A stretch of DNA of 64,000 bases, taken from Alicyclobacillus mali (GTDB lineage Bacteria; Bacillota; Bacilli; Alicyclobacillales; Alicyclobacillaceae). The notes under the pieces are model-generated. The model saw only the letters and a program-made list of their open reading frames with translations, was not told where the DNA came from and did not search any database. The stretch is taken from NCBI RefSeq assembly GCF_017329565.1, contig NZ_JAFMTT010000003.1, one strand, 5' to 3'. Shown here piece by piece: positions 31,920-40,822 of the stretch (the first letter of the stretch is position 1; each line of letters starts with the position of its first letter). Position numbers and translations under genes: made by a program.

Positions 31920-33170
31920 TCACCCGCGCATGATGCGCTCGATCTCGTCTGGGGCCTTCGGGATGCTCAGCGAGAGGTTGACCGCGCCGTCCTCCGTCAC
32001 CAGCACGTCGTCTTCAATCCGAATGCCAATGCCCTCTTCCGCGATGTACAGCCCTGGCTCGACCGTGATGACGTCGCCCACCTCGAGCGGCCACTTGGGC
32101 GATCCGACGTCGTGCGTGTCAAGCCCCAGCCGATGGCTGACGCCGTGGTAATAGTAGCGCGCGACTTCGCTGTCGTCCTGAATGAGTCCGATGCGCTTCA
32201 GTTCCTGCGCCAACACGGATTTCGTGACGTCGTTCAATTCACTCGTCGTCACACCCGGGCGAATGGCTTCGATTGTCGCTTCCATCGCCGCCAGCACGAT
32301 GTTGTAAATCTGCCGTTGGCGCGGCGTGAATCGACCGGAGATCGGAAACGTGCGCGTGATGTCGGCCGAATAGCAGCCGTACTGCGCGCCGAGATCGCAG
32401 AGCACAAGCTGGCCGTCTTCAATGACCTGGTCGTTGTCGACGTAGTGGAGCACGCACGCGCGCTCGCCGCCCGCCACAATCGGCGGAAACGCGTGCTCCC
32501 GCACGCCCCGGGACCGAAGCGCGAAGTCAAAGTGCGCCTCGAGTTCGTATTCCCACATGCCTGGCCGCGCGCTTTTCATCATGGCCAACACGCCTTCGCG
32601 CGTGATGTCTATCGCCTGCCGTATGCAGTCGATCTCGGCCTCGTCCTTCACCGTGCGCATCCGGCACACCTCGGCGTAGGGGTTGCGGATGACGATGGCC
32701 GGGTATTTGTCCCGAAAGATGCGCGCGAAGCGGTGCGCCTCAGTCTCCGTTTGGTGGAATCGATCCTGCTCCACATCTAAATACAGCCACTCGTATTCGC
32801 CGTTGCGAAGCATGCGCCCGAGCGTCGTTTCGAACTGGGCGAGATCTTGCACCTCCGCGATGCCGGAAATCCTTCGGGCCAGCTGGTCGGGGAGGCGCTT
32901 GCCGGTCCACTTTTCCTCCACTTCGGAGACGTGTTCCGTGAAGAGGATGATCTGTTCATTGCCGTCGAGTTTGGCGAGCAAAAGGCGCGAGTGTTCCTGT
33001 GTGATGCCGGTCAGATAGAAGAAGTTGCGGTTGACGTGGAACGGACTGTATGGGTGATCGCCAGACATATAGGGGGCCTGGCCGGCGAAGAAGAGCGCGA
33101 TGGAGCCGTCGGGAATGCGGCGAAGCAGGGCCTCGCGGCGCTTCGCGTACGGATTCATGGTTTCCGTCAT
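31920..33170 (-). CDS. pepP: Xaa-Pro aminopeptidase, M24B family
   Basis: A 416-residue metallopeptidase that removes N-terminal residues before proline. An N-terminal creatinase-like domain (about 1-160, with DHPYSPFHVNRNFFYLTG) precedes the pita-bread domain. Metal ligands are visible in LCDLGAQYGCYSADITRTFP (two Asp), HGVSHRLGLDTHD (His), VITVEPGLYI (Glu) and GIRIEDDVLV (Glu). ATG 33170 is used; MNPYAKRREA at 33158 is equally possible. It follows mgsA on the same strand at a 60-base distance. Confidence 0.9.
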   Translation of the reverse strand: MTETMNPYAKRREALLRRIPDGSIALFFAGQAPYMSGDHPYSPFHVNRNFFYLTGITQEHSRLLLAKLDGNEQIILFTEHVSEVEEKWTGKRLPDQLARRISGIAEVQDLAQFETTLGRMLRNGEYEWLYLDVEQDRFHQTETEAHRFARIFRDKYPAIVIRNPYAEVCRMRTVKDEAEIDCIRQAIDITREGVLAMMKSARPGMWEYELEAHFDFALRSRGVREHAFPPIVAGGERACVLHYVDNDQVIEDGQLVLCDLGAQYGCYSADITRTFPISGRFTPRQRQIYNIVLAAMEATIEAIRPGVTTSELNDVTKSVLAQELKRIGLIQDDSEVARYYYHGVSHRLGLDTHDVGSPKWPLEVGDVITVEPGLYIAEEGIGIRIEDDVLVTEDGAVNLSLSIPKAPDEIERIMRG

Positions 33171-33230
33171 GAGGGAGACCTCCTCGAGATAGGCTCACGG
33201 AGTGGGGCCCGTGGGGACGTGGCCTGGCCT

Positions 33231-33632
33231 TTAACGCTTGCGATTCCGCGGCCGAAACTCCGCCAGCCCGTGTTCGATGGCGCGGACGAGGATCTCCGCC
33301 GCGGCGAGGTTGGTCGCGAGCGGCACGTTGTGCACGTCGCAGATGCGGAGGAGCGCGGTGATGTCGGGATCGTGCGGCTGGGCGGTGAGTGGGTCCCGCA
33401 GGAAGATGACGAGGTCCATCTCGTCGTTCGCGACCATGGCCCCAATCTGCTGATCTCCACCGTACGGGCCGGACTGAAAGCGGTGCACCTCAAGTCCCGT
33501 GGCTTCCTGGATGCGGCGGCCGGTCGTGCCGGTGGCAAACAGGTTGTGGTGCTTCAGTATGTTCTGATACGCAATGGCCAGATTCACCATGTCGTCCTTC
33601 TTGTTGTCGTGCGCAATGAGGGCAACGTTCAT
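33231..33632 (-). CDS. mgsA: Methylglyoxal synthase
   Basis: A 133-residue enzyme that converts dihydroxyacetone phosphate to methylglyoxal and phosphate. Phosphate-binding and catalytic regions are intact: LIAHDNKKDDMV, ATGTTGRRI, SGPYGGDQQIGAMVA and MDLVIFLRDPL with the catalytic Asp. The start MNVALIAHDN is preceded by GAGGAGG. It may be co-transcribed with pepP. The promoter probably lies in the shared region with moaA. Confidence 0.93.
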   Translation of the reverse strand: MNVALIAHDNKKDDMVNLAIAYQNILKHHNLFATGTTGRRIQEATGLEVHRFQSGPYGGDQQIGAMVANDEMDLVIFLRDPLTAQPHDPDITALLRICDVHNVPLATNLAAAEILVRAIEHGLAEFRPRNRKR

Positions 33633-33663
33633 CTCTGTGCCTCCTCGGCAAATCTTACGCCCC

Positions 33664-33725
33664 CAGTGTAGCGCAAAGGTGGCTTTGGGGGAATGATGGA
33701 CCGAGAGGACGCGCGTGATACACTG
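33664..33725. promoter_or_regulatory. Divergent -10 boxes between mgsA and moaA
   Basis: CAGTGTA (33664-33670) and TACACTG (33719-33725) are exact inverted copies. Each reads TACACT on its own strand as a -10 box, the moaA copy extended by TGA. The -35 matches are weak. The symmetry may reflect only the two promoters. Confidence 0.4.
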
Positions 33726-33753
33726 AAGGTGTGCGAGAAATGGGGGGTGCATC

Positions 33754-34779
33754 ATGGCGACGGGGGAAGAGGCGCTGGCGGATCGGCTTGGGCGGCCGCT
33801 TCGGGATCTGCGCGTGTCGCTCACGGATCGATGCAACTTTCGCTGTCCGTACTGCATGCCGAGTGACGTGTTCGGGCCGAATTATCCGTTTTTGCGCCCT
33901 GATGCGCTCATGTCGCCGGACGAAATTGCGAAGCTGGTGCGGGCGCTCGTGCCGTTTGGGCTGGAGAAGGTGCGGTTGACGGGCGGCGAGCCGATTCTGC
34001 GCCGGGAGGTCGTCGAGATCGTCGAAAAGGTGGCTGCCGTGCCTGGGCTTCACGAGATTGCCATGACGACGAATGGCAGCTTGCTGACGCCCGAGAAGGC
34101 GATGGCGCTGAAGAAGGCGGGGCTGACGCGAGTCACGGTGAGCCTCGACGCCCTTCGCCCGGACGTGGCGGCGCGGATGAACGGCGTGCGCTTTCCGGTC
34201 CAGCGGGTTCTCGCGGCCATCGACGCCGCCGCGGAGGCGGGGCTTTCGCCGGTGAAGGTGAATGTGGTGGTCCGCCGCGGCTGGAACGAGGACGAGGTGG
34301 TGGCCATCGCGGAGCGGTTCCGAGGGACGGGCGTGATTGTGCGCTTCATTGAATATATGGATGTTGGGACGACCAACGGCTGGCGCATGGAGGACGTGGT
34401 GACGGCCGACGAGATCCTGGACTGGATTGGGACGAGGCATCCGCTCGAGCCACTGCCTCCGCGGCGCGAGGGTGAGGTGGCGACGCGGTATCGGTACCGG
34501 GACGGTCAGGGCGAGATCGGCGTCATCCACTCGGTGTCTCGGCCATTTTGCCGATTTTGCACGAGGCTTCGCGTGACGGCCGCTGGCGAACTCTTCACCT
34601 GCTTGTTTGGCGCGCGTGGCGTTTCGCTTCGGCCGCTGTTCGATCGCGGCGCGTCGGAGCAGGAGATCGGTGCGTTTGTCGCGGATGTGTGGCGCAAGCG
34701 CCAGGATCGATATTCGGAAATTCGGAGCGAGGCGACGGCGAGAAAACCGAAGGTGGAGATGTCGCGGATTGGCGGCTGA
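33754..34779 (+). CDS. moaA: GTP 3',8-cyclase MoaA
   Basis: A 341-residue radical SAM enzyme for the first step of molybdopterin synthesis. The N-terminal cluster motif is CNFRCPYC (about 28-35), with GGEP (about 76-79) for SAM. The C-terminal cluster cysteines lie in CRFCTRLRV and ELFTC (about 265-285). The final GG needed for MoaA function is present (SRIGG). The start follows GGGGGGTGC. No other molybdopterin gene is adjacent. Confidence 0.93.
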   Translation: MATGEEALADRLGRPLRDLRVSLTDRCNFRCPYCMPSDVFGPNYPFLRPDALMSPDEIAKLVRALVPFGLEKVRLTGGEPILRREVVEIVEKVAAVPGLHEIAMTTNGSLLTPEKAMALKKAGLTRVTVSLDALRPDVAARMNGVRFPVQRVLAAIDAAAEAGLSPVKVNVVVRRGWNEDEVVAIAERFRGTGVIVRFIEYMDVGTTNGWRMEDVVTADEILDWIGTRHPLEPLPPRREGEVATRYRYRDGQGEIGVIHSVSRPFCRFCTRLRVTAAGELFTCLFGARGVSLRPLFDRGASEQEIGAFVADVWRKRQDRYSEIRSEATARKPKVEMSRIGG

Positions 34780-34803
34780 CCCGTTTTCGTTTCGCCCATC
34801 CCT

Positions 34804-34812
34804 TGGTATGAT
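34804..34812 (+). promoter_or_regulatory. Extended -10 promoter of the 34.8 kb small gene
   Basis: TGGTATGAT is an extended -10 element, 30 bases before the start of the small membrane protein. The -35 region (TTTTCG at 34784) is poor. Confidence 0.4.
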
Positions 34813-34842
34813 GCTGTCACCAAGCACGCGGAGGGAAGGCTC

Positions 34843-35049
34843 ATGAAGGTGGTACGCAAGGTCCTTCACATGTTTGTGGTGGCGTTTGTCGGCTTGAGCC
34901 TGATGCTGTTCACAGGATTTGCGCTTCTTGTGTGCGCGGCGCACCGCGAGTGGTGGGGCGCCATCGGCGCGGCGCTGATGGTGCTGGCCGCCATCCTCGC
35001 CGCTGCCATCGACATTCGCCTGCGAAGCCCCGAGGTGAGGCAGTCGTAG
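34843..35049 (+). CDS. Small two-span membrane protein, unknown
   Basis: A 68-residue protein with a basic start (MKVVRKVLH) and two hydrophobic segments (about 10-33 and 39-57), then a short charged tail. GGAGGGAAGG precedes the ATG and an extended -10 element lies just upstream, so it is probably a real gene. No family is recognised. Confidence 0.6.
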   Translation: MKVVRKVLHMFVVAFVGLSLMLFTGFALLVCAAHREWWGAIGAALMVLAAILAAAIDIRLRSPEVRQS

Positions 35050-35159
35050 GTACGCCGCCAGCGCTATTTTGGGCGGTGAGAATCGAGACACCCTTCCTTT
35101 GGCTCGCATACCCTGAGGAGAGGCTCCGGTAGGGGCAACGCGAGGAGGAGGGTGCAACC

Positions 35160-35600
35160 ATGGCGGCTTCATCCGGAAAGAAGGGGCGCAAGCCACAGGC
35201 GAAGGCCAAGCGGCCGCAGCAGGCTGCGGCGCCGGTGGATCAGCCACCGCTTTCGGTCGCAGCGCAGCAGCCGCCGGCGGGATCGCTCGACGTGTTGAAG
35301 CAAAACCTGGCCGGAAAGCGCAAGGCCATCTTTGAGATCCTCGAAGACGTCAAGAACGTTCCGCCGGATTCGTGGCGGGATCCGAACCAGGTCGAGTCGT
35401 TGGCGAAAAACTTCGCGAATAAGCTCGGCCTGCCCGTGCCCGAGAGCCGGTTCAAGCAGTTTGTGAAGGCCTACACGGACGCGACGAAGAACGGCCCGAC
35501 GACGAACGTCGACGAGATCGTGAAAAAGTATGGGCCGCCCGTCGATGAGAAGACGCTGAAGGAAATTAAGAAGTTCGTCCCGAAGCAGACGAAGGACTGA
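35160..35600 (+). CDS. Hypothetical soluble protein, possibly SpoVIF-like
   Basis: A 146-residue protein. Residues 1-42 are low complexity, rich in Lys, Ala, Pro and Gln. The rest is a folded-looking helical region (IFEILEDVKNVPPDSWRDPN then VESLAKNFANKLGLPVPESR). The helix spacing faintly recalls the stage VI sporulation protein F family, but I cannot support that without a search. The start follows GAGGAGGAGGG and a strong terminator ends the unit, so it is probably expressed alone. Confidence 0.6.
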   Translation: MAASSGKKGRKPQAKAKRPQQAAAPVDQPPLSVAAQQPPAGSLDVLKQNLAGKRKAIFEILEDVKNVPPDSWRDPNQVESLAKNFANKLGLPVPESRFKQFVKAYTDATKNGPTTNVDEIVKKYGPPVDEKTLKEIKKFVPKQTKD

Positions 35601-35611
35601 AACGAAACAAC

Positions 35612-35647
35612 GGCTGGTCCCCGCAGTTGTCGGGGGACCAGCCCTTT
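35612..35647 (+). terminator. Intrinsic terminator after the 35.2 kb gene
   Basis: GGCTGGTCCCC (35612-35622) pairs with GGGGGACCAGCC (35632-35643) around a nine-base loop, followed by TTTT. Confidence 0.85.
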
Positions 35648-35663
35648 TGCTGTGCGGGGCATT

Positions 35664-35942
35664 TTACGCCTGTGGGTCCCGTGACTGCGGCGGTTCTTGG
35701 GAAAGATGTGCGCGCGAGTCCGAAGCCGGCTCGTCTCGAATACCGACGAGCTGCGGAAACGCGCGGTAGACGGAGCGGCGGTTCACGAGCCACAACAGGG
35801 CGACCGCCCAGGCGTGATCGCGTACGCGAATCCAAAGCGGGCCCGGGCCTAGGAAAAAGAGAAGGTACACGGTCAGGGCGATGTTCACGGCGAAACTGAA
35901 GTACCTCGTGAACCAGGAGATCCACCGGTTGCTCACGGCCAT
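35664..35942 (-). CDS. Small membrane protein, unknown
   Basis: A 92-residue protein with a hydrophobic segment around residues 14-32 (SFAVNIALTVYLLFFLG), a second weaker one near 43-52, and a charged, Ser/Pro-rich tail. The start (ATG 35942) follows GGGGAGGC. No family is recognised. It converges with the gene at 35.2 kb across a terminator. Confidence 0.5.
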   Translation of the reverse strand: MAVSNRWISWFTRYFSFAVNIALTVYLLFFLGPGPLWIRVRDHAWAVALLWLVNRRSVYRAFPQLVGIRDEPASDSRAHLSQEPPQSRDPQA

Positions 35943-36082
35943 GGCGCCTCCCCGCACAGGTTCATCCTGTCTCCATTGTATTGCAGAGGCATGCGAACGG
36001 GATGATGCGGGAATGCGCAAATTTCGTGAAGAGGCACAAGAAGCCGCCCGGGCGGATGGCCAGGCGGCTCGTGGCGCGGGGC

Positions 36083-36823
36083 TCAGCTGGGCGCGCGTCC
36101 GGTGTCGGGGCCGGTTGCAGCTCTTGCCGGTGGCGGCACAGGCGCGGGCGGAGGTCCATAATACGGATACGGCGGCGCTCCGTACATTGGCTGCTGCGCA
36201 GCGTACGGCTGCACGGGCGCAGCGTAGGGCGCGTAGGCCGGCGGGGCGTATGGGGGCCCGGGCGCCTGCTGGGATTGGGGCGGCTGCTGGATGTTTGCGG
36301 CCGCGTTTGGTGCGCTCGGCGCGGGCTGCGCGCTTTGCGCCGATCCGGCCGGCTCATGCGCCGATGCGCTTTCGCCACCGTTGCCGCCCGATCCCTTGAG
36401 GAATCCCTCGGCTAGCGGCGACGACAAGAGCGCGGCGAGAATGTTGGTGAAATCTTCGGTCGTCAGGTTGCGGCCCTTGAATTTCAGCAGTTTGTCGAGC
36501 ACGCCGCTCTCCTTCAGAGCCCCGGTTGTGACGTAGAAGGTATCCAGCATCTTGTCGGCCTGCTGGAGATAGTTCAGCCAGTTTTTGACCATGTTCCGCA
36601 GATTGCCGACCGTCTTCAGCGTGTCCTGCATGTTTTTGGGCGTCAGGAGCTGCGATGGAGCAGGCGACTTGCTGCCCGCCTTCGACTGCGCGGGCGAGCC
36701 GTTTCGCCCGCCGGATCGCGCGGCGCCTCTTCTCGTTCCCCGCCCGTTCGCGGGGCGCGACGCCTGCGCCTTCGCGAGCGCGACGCCGGGGATGCGCTCG
36801 GCCTTCTGGGGCTTGGCATTCAT
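36083..36823 (-). CDS. VrrA/YqfQ-like protein with proline-rich tail
   Basis: A 246-residue protein. Residues 1-57 are basic and low complexity. A helical core follows (LTPKNMQDTLKTVGNLRNMV then DKMLDTFYVTTGALKESGVL, about 58-105), as in the YqfQ/VrrA family of spore-forming Bacillales. The last 100 residues are rich in Pro, Ala, Gln and Tyr with PYAPPAYAPYA-type repeats. YqfQ-type proteins are linked to sporulation in some Bacillus; the role here is inferred. The start ATG 36823 follows GAGGTGG. An imperfect GC-rich stem (36050-36068) lies just downstream. Confidence 0.6.
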   Translation of the reverse strand: MNAKPQKAERIPGVALAKAQASRPANGRGTRRGAARSGGRNGSPAQSKAGSKSPAPSQLLTPKNMQDTLKTVGNLRNMVKNWLNYLQQADKMLDTFYVTTGALKESGVLDKLLKFKGRNLTTEDFTNILAALLSSPLAEGFLKGSGGNGGESASAHEPAGSAQSAQPAPSAPNAAANIQQPPQSQQAPGPPYAPPAYAPYAAPVQPYAAQQPMYGAPPYPYYGPPPAPVPPPARAATGPDTGRAPS

Positions 36824-36964
36824 CACAGTCCACCTCGCTTCCCCAGCCTGCTCCTAAAGCGTATGACAATCGCCTGAGGGCCGTGCGGGGCACGCGCCCA
36901 AGTGGCATAGGCTCGGCGGCTTCGGAGGACAATACGCTTGTTGGCAAAGCGAGGAGGGGAGCGG

Positions 36965-37207
36965 ATGACGTACAGGCGCGACTTGTACGCAAAGTACGGC
37001 GGGGTGCACTTCGTGCAACTGGCCCCAGCGCAGGACATCAATCAATTCGTGCGATCCCTGCCGGAGGACAAGCGCGACAGTCTCTTCGAAGTGTTGCAGG
37101 CGTTGCACAACGCGGGCCTCATTGAGGTGCAAGAGGATCACCAAATCCTCGATGCACACGGGGAGATCCACCCGGCGCATCCGGGCGCCTCGAGCGAGCC
37201 GCAGTGA
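36965..37207 (+). CDS. Hypothetical 80-residue protein
   Basis: A small soluble protein beginning MTYRRDLYAKYGGVHF. A predicted winged-helix-like pattern follows (LPEDKRDSLFEVLQALHNAG then LIEVQEDHQIL), with a His/Pro-rich tail. GAGGAGGGG precedes ATG 36965, giving good support for translation. It is divergent from the VrrA-like gene. No family or function is recognised. Confidence 0.6.
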   Translation: MTYRRDLYAKYGGVHFVQLAPAQDINQFVRSLPEDKRDSLFEVLQALHNAGLIEVQEDHQILDAHGEIHPAHPGASSEPQ

Positions 37208-37221
37208 GGCCGACATAAGCG

Positions 37222-37247
37222 GAGGGCCCCGAAGCGTCGGGGCCCTC
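37222..37247. terminator. Hairpin between convergent genes at 37.2 kb
   Basis: GAGGGCCCC and GGGGCCCTC form a nine-pair stem around GAAGCGTC. There is no T-run; it probably serves both converging genes. Confidence 0.5.
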
Positions 37248-37265
37248 GCGCCAAGTGCGGCTGGC

Positions 37266-38456
37266 TCAGTTCGTCAGCTTGCTGTGGAACTCGCGCATGC
37301 GATTCACGGCTTCGATCACGTCCTCGTCGCGCACCGCATACGAGAAGCGGACGTAGCCCGGTGCCCCGAACGCCTCGCCCGGCACGCTCGCGACAAGCGC
37401 GTGTTCGAGCAACAGTTCGCAGTAGTCCGCGCTCGACTCGATGGCCTGGCCCTCATAGCGTCTCCCGAAGACCCCGCGGACGTCGGGGAACGCGTAAAAC
37501 GCGCCGTCGGGCACGAGGCAGCGCACGCCCTCAAGGCTGTTGAGTCCGGCCACGAGCGCATCGCGCCGACGGCGGAACACGTCGATCACGCCTGGATCGA
37601 AGTGCGCAAGCGCCGTTTCGCCCGCGATCTGCGACATGGTCGCCGGGCTGCCCGTGGAGTGGCTTTGGAAGCTCGCCATGGCCTTGGCGAGATCGAGCGG
37701 CGCGGCCACGTAGCCGAGGCGCCACCCCGTCATCGCGAATGCCTTTGAAAAGCCGTTCACGACGAGGGCGCGATCGTACAAATCAGGGCAGGCGGCCACG
37801 AGGCTCACGTGCTTCACGCCGTAGACCAGGCGCTCGTAAATCTCGTCGAGCACGACGTAGACGTCGTGCTGGCGCAGGACTTCGCCGAGCGCCTTCAGCT
37901 CGTCCTCGTGGTACACCGAGCCGGTGGGGTTGCACGGGCTGTTCAGCAGGACCGCCTTGGTCCGCGGCGTGATGGCCGCGGCGAGCTGTTCGGGCGTGAG
38001 CTTGAAGCCCGTCTCGGGCCCGCACTCGATCACGACGGGCTTGCCGCCCGCCACGCGGATCTGCTCTGGATAGGAGGTCCAGTACGGCGCGGGGAGAATC
38101 ACCTCGTCCCCCTCGTCGAGGATGGCCACGAAGATGTTGTACAGCGTGTGCTTCGCGCCGTTCGAGACCACGATTTGCTCCGGCGCGTAGTGAAGGCCGT
38201 TTTCGGTCTGAAGCTTATGCGCGATGGCCTTGCGCAGAGCCAGCATGCCAGCGGCCTCGGTATAGCGGGTCTGCCCGTTGGTGATGGCGCGGATGCCCGC
38301 GAAGGCGGCGGGGACCGGCGTTTGAAAGTCCGGTTCGCCGACGCTCATGTTGATCACCGGCTGGCCCTTGGCGATGAGTTGCTTGGTCTTGCTGTCGACG
38401 CTCATGGTCGCCGACGGCCGGATGGTTCTGACTCGTCTCGACAGACGCTCTTCCAC
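37266..38456 (-). CDS. aspC: Aspartate aminotransferase, class I gamma type
   Basis: A 396-residue PLP enzyme interconverting aspartate and oxaloacetate. Family features are SVGEPDFQTP, NSPCNPTG, LDEIYERLVYG, the PLP lysine in GFSKAFAMTGWRLGY and the substrate Arg in YVRFSYA. GTG 38456 (VEERLSRRVRTI) is preferred: it follows GGGGGCG and aligns with the usual short N terminus. ATG 38489 would add eleven unlike residues. It resembles the thermophilic Bacillus AspB branch. A prephenate or aromatic role is possible but less likely. Confidence 0.87.
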   Translation of the reverse strand: MEERLSRRVRTIRPSATMSVDSKTKQLIAKGQPVINMSVGEPDFQTPVPAAFAGIRAITNGQTRYTEAAGMLALRKAIAHKLQTENGLHYAPEQIVVSNGAKHTLYNIFVAILDEGDEVILPAPYWTSYPEQIRVAGGKPVVIECGPETGFKLTPEQLAAAITPRTKAVLLNSPCNPTGSVYHEDELKALGEVLRQHDVYVVLDEIYERLVYGVKHVSLVAACPDLYDRALVVNGFSKAFAMTGWRLGYVAAPLDLAKAMASFQSHSTGSPATMSQIAGETALAHFDPGVIDVFRRRRDALVAGLNSLEGVRCLVPDGAFYAFPDVRGVFGRRYEGQAIESSADYCELLLEHALVASVPGEAFGAPGYVRFSYAVRDEDVIEAVNRMREFHSKLTN

Positions 38457-38588
38457 TCGTTCACGCCCCCATGGATTACTCTCCGCCATTGTACCACAGG
38501 CTGCGCTCGACTTGTCGCAAGATTCCGCGCCGGCGCGAGCGTTGCCCGCGCTCGTGCGGCTTTGCGCAAAGCGTCGGCCGCAGCGGGG

Positions 38589-40622
38589 CTAGAAGAGCCG
38601 CCGCAGCCAGTTCCACAATCGGCTCGGCGCGGGTTCGGGCACAACCGGCGCCCGATGAAGCGGGCACGTGGCCGTGGGGGCGGTTCCCGGCAGGAAGTAG
38701 TCCGTCTCCGCGGCGCCGCACTGGGGCGTGGCGAGCGCGCCGGACAGCGGATCGATCCGGACAGCCTCGAGATCGGACGGCGGCGTGTACCACGGCCCGG
38801 GCAGGTGCGCCTGTGCGGTGCCCATGAACTTGCCCCATATGGGTGCCGCGAGGTGAGACTCCTGCACCGTGAGCGGGCGGCCCGAGTCGTAACCCACCCA
38901 CACCGCCACCACCAGCCGGGGCGTGTAACCCACCATCCAGGCGTCTGTATCCGTCGTCCCGGTCTTCGCCGCGGCCGGGGCGTGCAGGTACGGCCGAGCG
39001 CCATAGCCGGTGCCGCCGGGTACCAGCACGCTCTGCATGAGATCGGTCATCTGAAACGCGAGCTCGGGCGAGATGACGCGCGTCTTCTCGAGCGGATGGA
39101 CCGTGCGGCCATACGGCGTGTCGACGGATTCAACGGTGTGTGGCGAGACCTTGTAGCCTCCGTTGGCGAAGGCCGCGTAGGCTGCGGCCAATTCCACCGG
39201 GGTGACGGGGAACACGCCGAGGGCCAAAGAGGGATACGGCTTCATCTCCTCCTGAATTCCGAGCTTCTTGGCGAAGTCCACGACGTTTTGGGCTCCGATG
39301 GCGAGTTCCGTCTGCACGGCGTACACGTTGTCCGACCGGGCGATGGCTTCCCGCAGCGTGAGCGGCCGGCCGGCGTAGATGTCGCCGTAGTCGTGCACCG
39401 TGTACTCGTCCTTGGGAGACGGGCCGTAGATGAACGTGGTGAGCTTGGAGTCCACCTCGCGCGCGGGCGTCCAACCCCGTGTGAGCGCCGCCCCGTAGAC
39501 GAACGCTTTGAACGTCGATCCCGGCTGCCGCTCGCCGAGCGCCCGGTTGTACGGGCTCTCGCGGTAATCCCGTCCGCCGACCAGCGCGCGGATGGCGCCG
39601 GTTTGCGGATCCAGGGCGACGAGCGCGGCTTGGAGCTCACTCCCCTTCGGCAGAGTCGACTGAATGGCGCGCTCCGCGGCCTTTTGCAGCAGCGGATCCA
39701 GCGTCGTGTGAATACGGACGTAGCCCGCGTCGAGATCGCCGTCCGTGAGCCGGGCCATCCGCTTGGCTTCGTGAAACGCCATGTCGCTGAAGTACGGCGC
39801 CTGAAGCGTGGGCGGCTGGTGGCGCTCGATGTGCAGGGGCTCGGCGTACGCGGCGTCGGCCTCGGCCTGGGTGATATAGCCCGTCTGCACCATGCGCTCC
39901 AGCACCACCTTTTGGCGAGCCTTGGCGCGCTCGGGGTGATCAAGCGGTGAGTACAGCGTCGGGCCCTTGGGCAGGCCGGCGAGCAGGGCGCTCTCGGCGA
40001 GATCGAGCGACTGAACGGGTTTGCCAAAGTAGAGCTGGCTCGCCGCGGGCGCGCCGTACGCGCCGTGCCCGTAGTAGACGACGTTGAGGTAGCGGTCCAG
40101 AATCCAGTCCTTCGGCTCGTGCAACTCGAGCTGCGTGGCGAGCATGGCCTCGCGCAGCTTGCGGCCGAGCGTGCGATCCTGGGTGAGGTACAGGTTTTTC
40201 GCGAGCTGCTGCGTGATGGTGGAACCGCCTTGGACGATCTCGCCGTGCCGCAGATCGACCGCCACAGCGCGGAGTGTGGAGCGCACGCTGATGGCGTGAT
40301 CGCGGTAAAAATTGGCGTCTTCGGTGGCGAGTGTCGCCTGGATGAGCCAGCGCGGGAAGGCGCCGAGCGGCAGGGTGGCCCGCGCTTGTCCGGCTGGGGA
40401 CCAGAGCGCGATGGGGCGGCCGTCCGCGCTCGTCAGTTCGGTCGGCGCGGTGTCTGCGGTCGACGGCAGGGGGAGCAGTTTGAGGCCCACGAGCACGAGC
40501 GAGGTACCGACGAATCCGGCGCCAAACGCGGCGCCAAAGGCCACGGCGGCGACTCGGGCGAAGGAACGCCGGGCGCGGCGCGGAAGCGGGGAATCGGCGT
40601 CGGAAAGGAACGGTTTCGGCAT
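38589..40622 (-). CDS. Class A penicillin-binding protein (PBP1A-type)
   Basis: A 677-residue bifunctional peptidoglycan synthase. Residues 23-50 form the membrane anchor. The GT51 glycosyltransferase domain has ATEDANFYRDHAIS and GGSTITQQLAKNLYL. The transpeptidase domain has the nucleophile motif GSTFK, then SDN (ARSDNVYAVQ) and KTGTT. The tail contains two Cys-bearing segments (ATPQCGAAE, TATCPLH), which may form a disulfide outside. The start (ATG 40622) follows CGGAGGTCG. An inverted repeat at 40650-40674 lies in its promoter region. Confidence 0.92.
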   Translation of the reverse strand: MPKPFLSDADSPLPRRARRSFARVAAVAFGAAFGAGFVGTSLVLVGLKLLPLPSTADTAPTELTSADGRPIALWSPAGQARATLPLGAFPRWLIQATLATEDANFYRDHAISVRSTLRAVAVDLRHGEIVQGGSTITQQLAKNLYLTQDRTLGRKLREAMLATQLELHEPKDWILDRYLNVVYYGHGAYGAPAASQLYFGKPVQSLDLAESALLAGLPKGPTLYSPLDHPERAKARQKVVLERMVQTGYITQAEADAAYAEPLHIERHQPPTLQAPYFSDMAFHEAKRMARLTDGDLDAGYVRIHTTLDPLLQKAAERAIQSTLPKGSELQAALVALDPQTGAIRALVGGRDYRESPYNRALGERQPGSTFKAFVYGAALTRGWTPAREVDSKLTTFIYGPSPKDEYTVHDYGDIYAGRPLTLREAIARSDNVYAVQTELAIGAQNVVDFAKKLGIQEEMKPYPSLALGVFPVTPVELAAAYAAFANGGYKVSPHTVESVDTPYGRTVHPLEKTRVISPELAFQMTDLMQSVLVPGGTGYGARPYLHAPAAAKTGTTDTDAWMVGYTPRLVVAVWVGYDSGRPLTVQESHLAAPIWGKFMGTAQAHLPGPWYTPPSDLEAVRIDPLSGALATPQCGAAETDYFLPGTAPTATCPLHRAPVVPEPAPSRLWNWLRRLF

Positions 40623-40649
40623 GGCTCGCGACCTCCGGACGGAAATTAG

Positions 40650-40674
40650 ATGCGCACAACGGTAGTGTGCGCAT
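40650..40674 (-). promoter_or_regulatory. Inverted repeat at the PBP gene promoter
   Basis: ATGCGCAC (40650-40657) and GTGCGCAT (40667-40674) are perfect inverted copies with a nine-base spacer. On the minus strand TTGACA lies just upstream (about 40,687-40,692), so the repeat overlaps the expected -10 and start. It may be a repressor site or a leader hairpin. Confidence 0.45.
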
Positions 40675-40719
40675 AGAAAAGAAAAATATGTCAAGTTTCG
40701 TCTGCGTGAAAGCGGATGC

Positions 40720-40748
40720 TTGCGACAGAGAGTGAGGTCACGTACACT
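40720..40748 (+). promoter_or_regulatory. Promoter of the quinone oxidoreductase operon
   Basis: TTGCGA (40720-40725) and TACACT (40743-40748) are 17 bases apart, about 75 bases before the start. Confidence 0.55.
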
Positions 40749-40822
40749 GAAATGAGAGGTGGGGGCTCGTTCGTTTGTTTCTTTTTTGAACTCTCGTTTC
40801 ACATTCGAAAGGAGGGGGAGCC

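Noticed and set aside
37809..39950. 713-residue plus-strand frame over aspC and the PBP gene
   Set aside because: Shadow of strongly supported minus-strand genes; no ribosome site and no family pattern.
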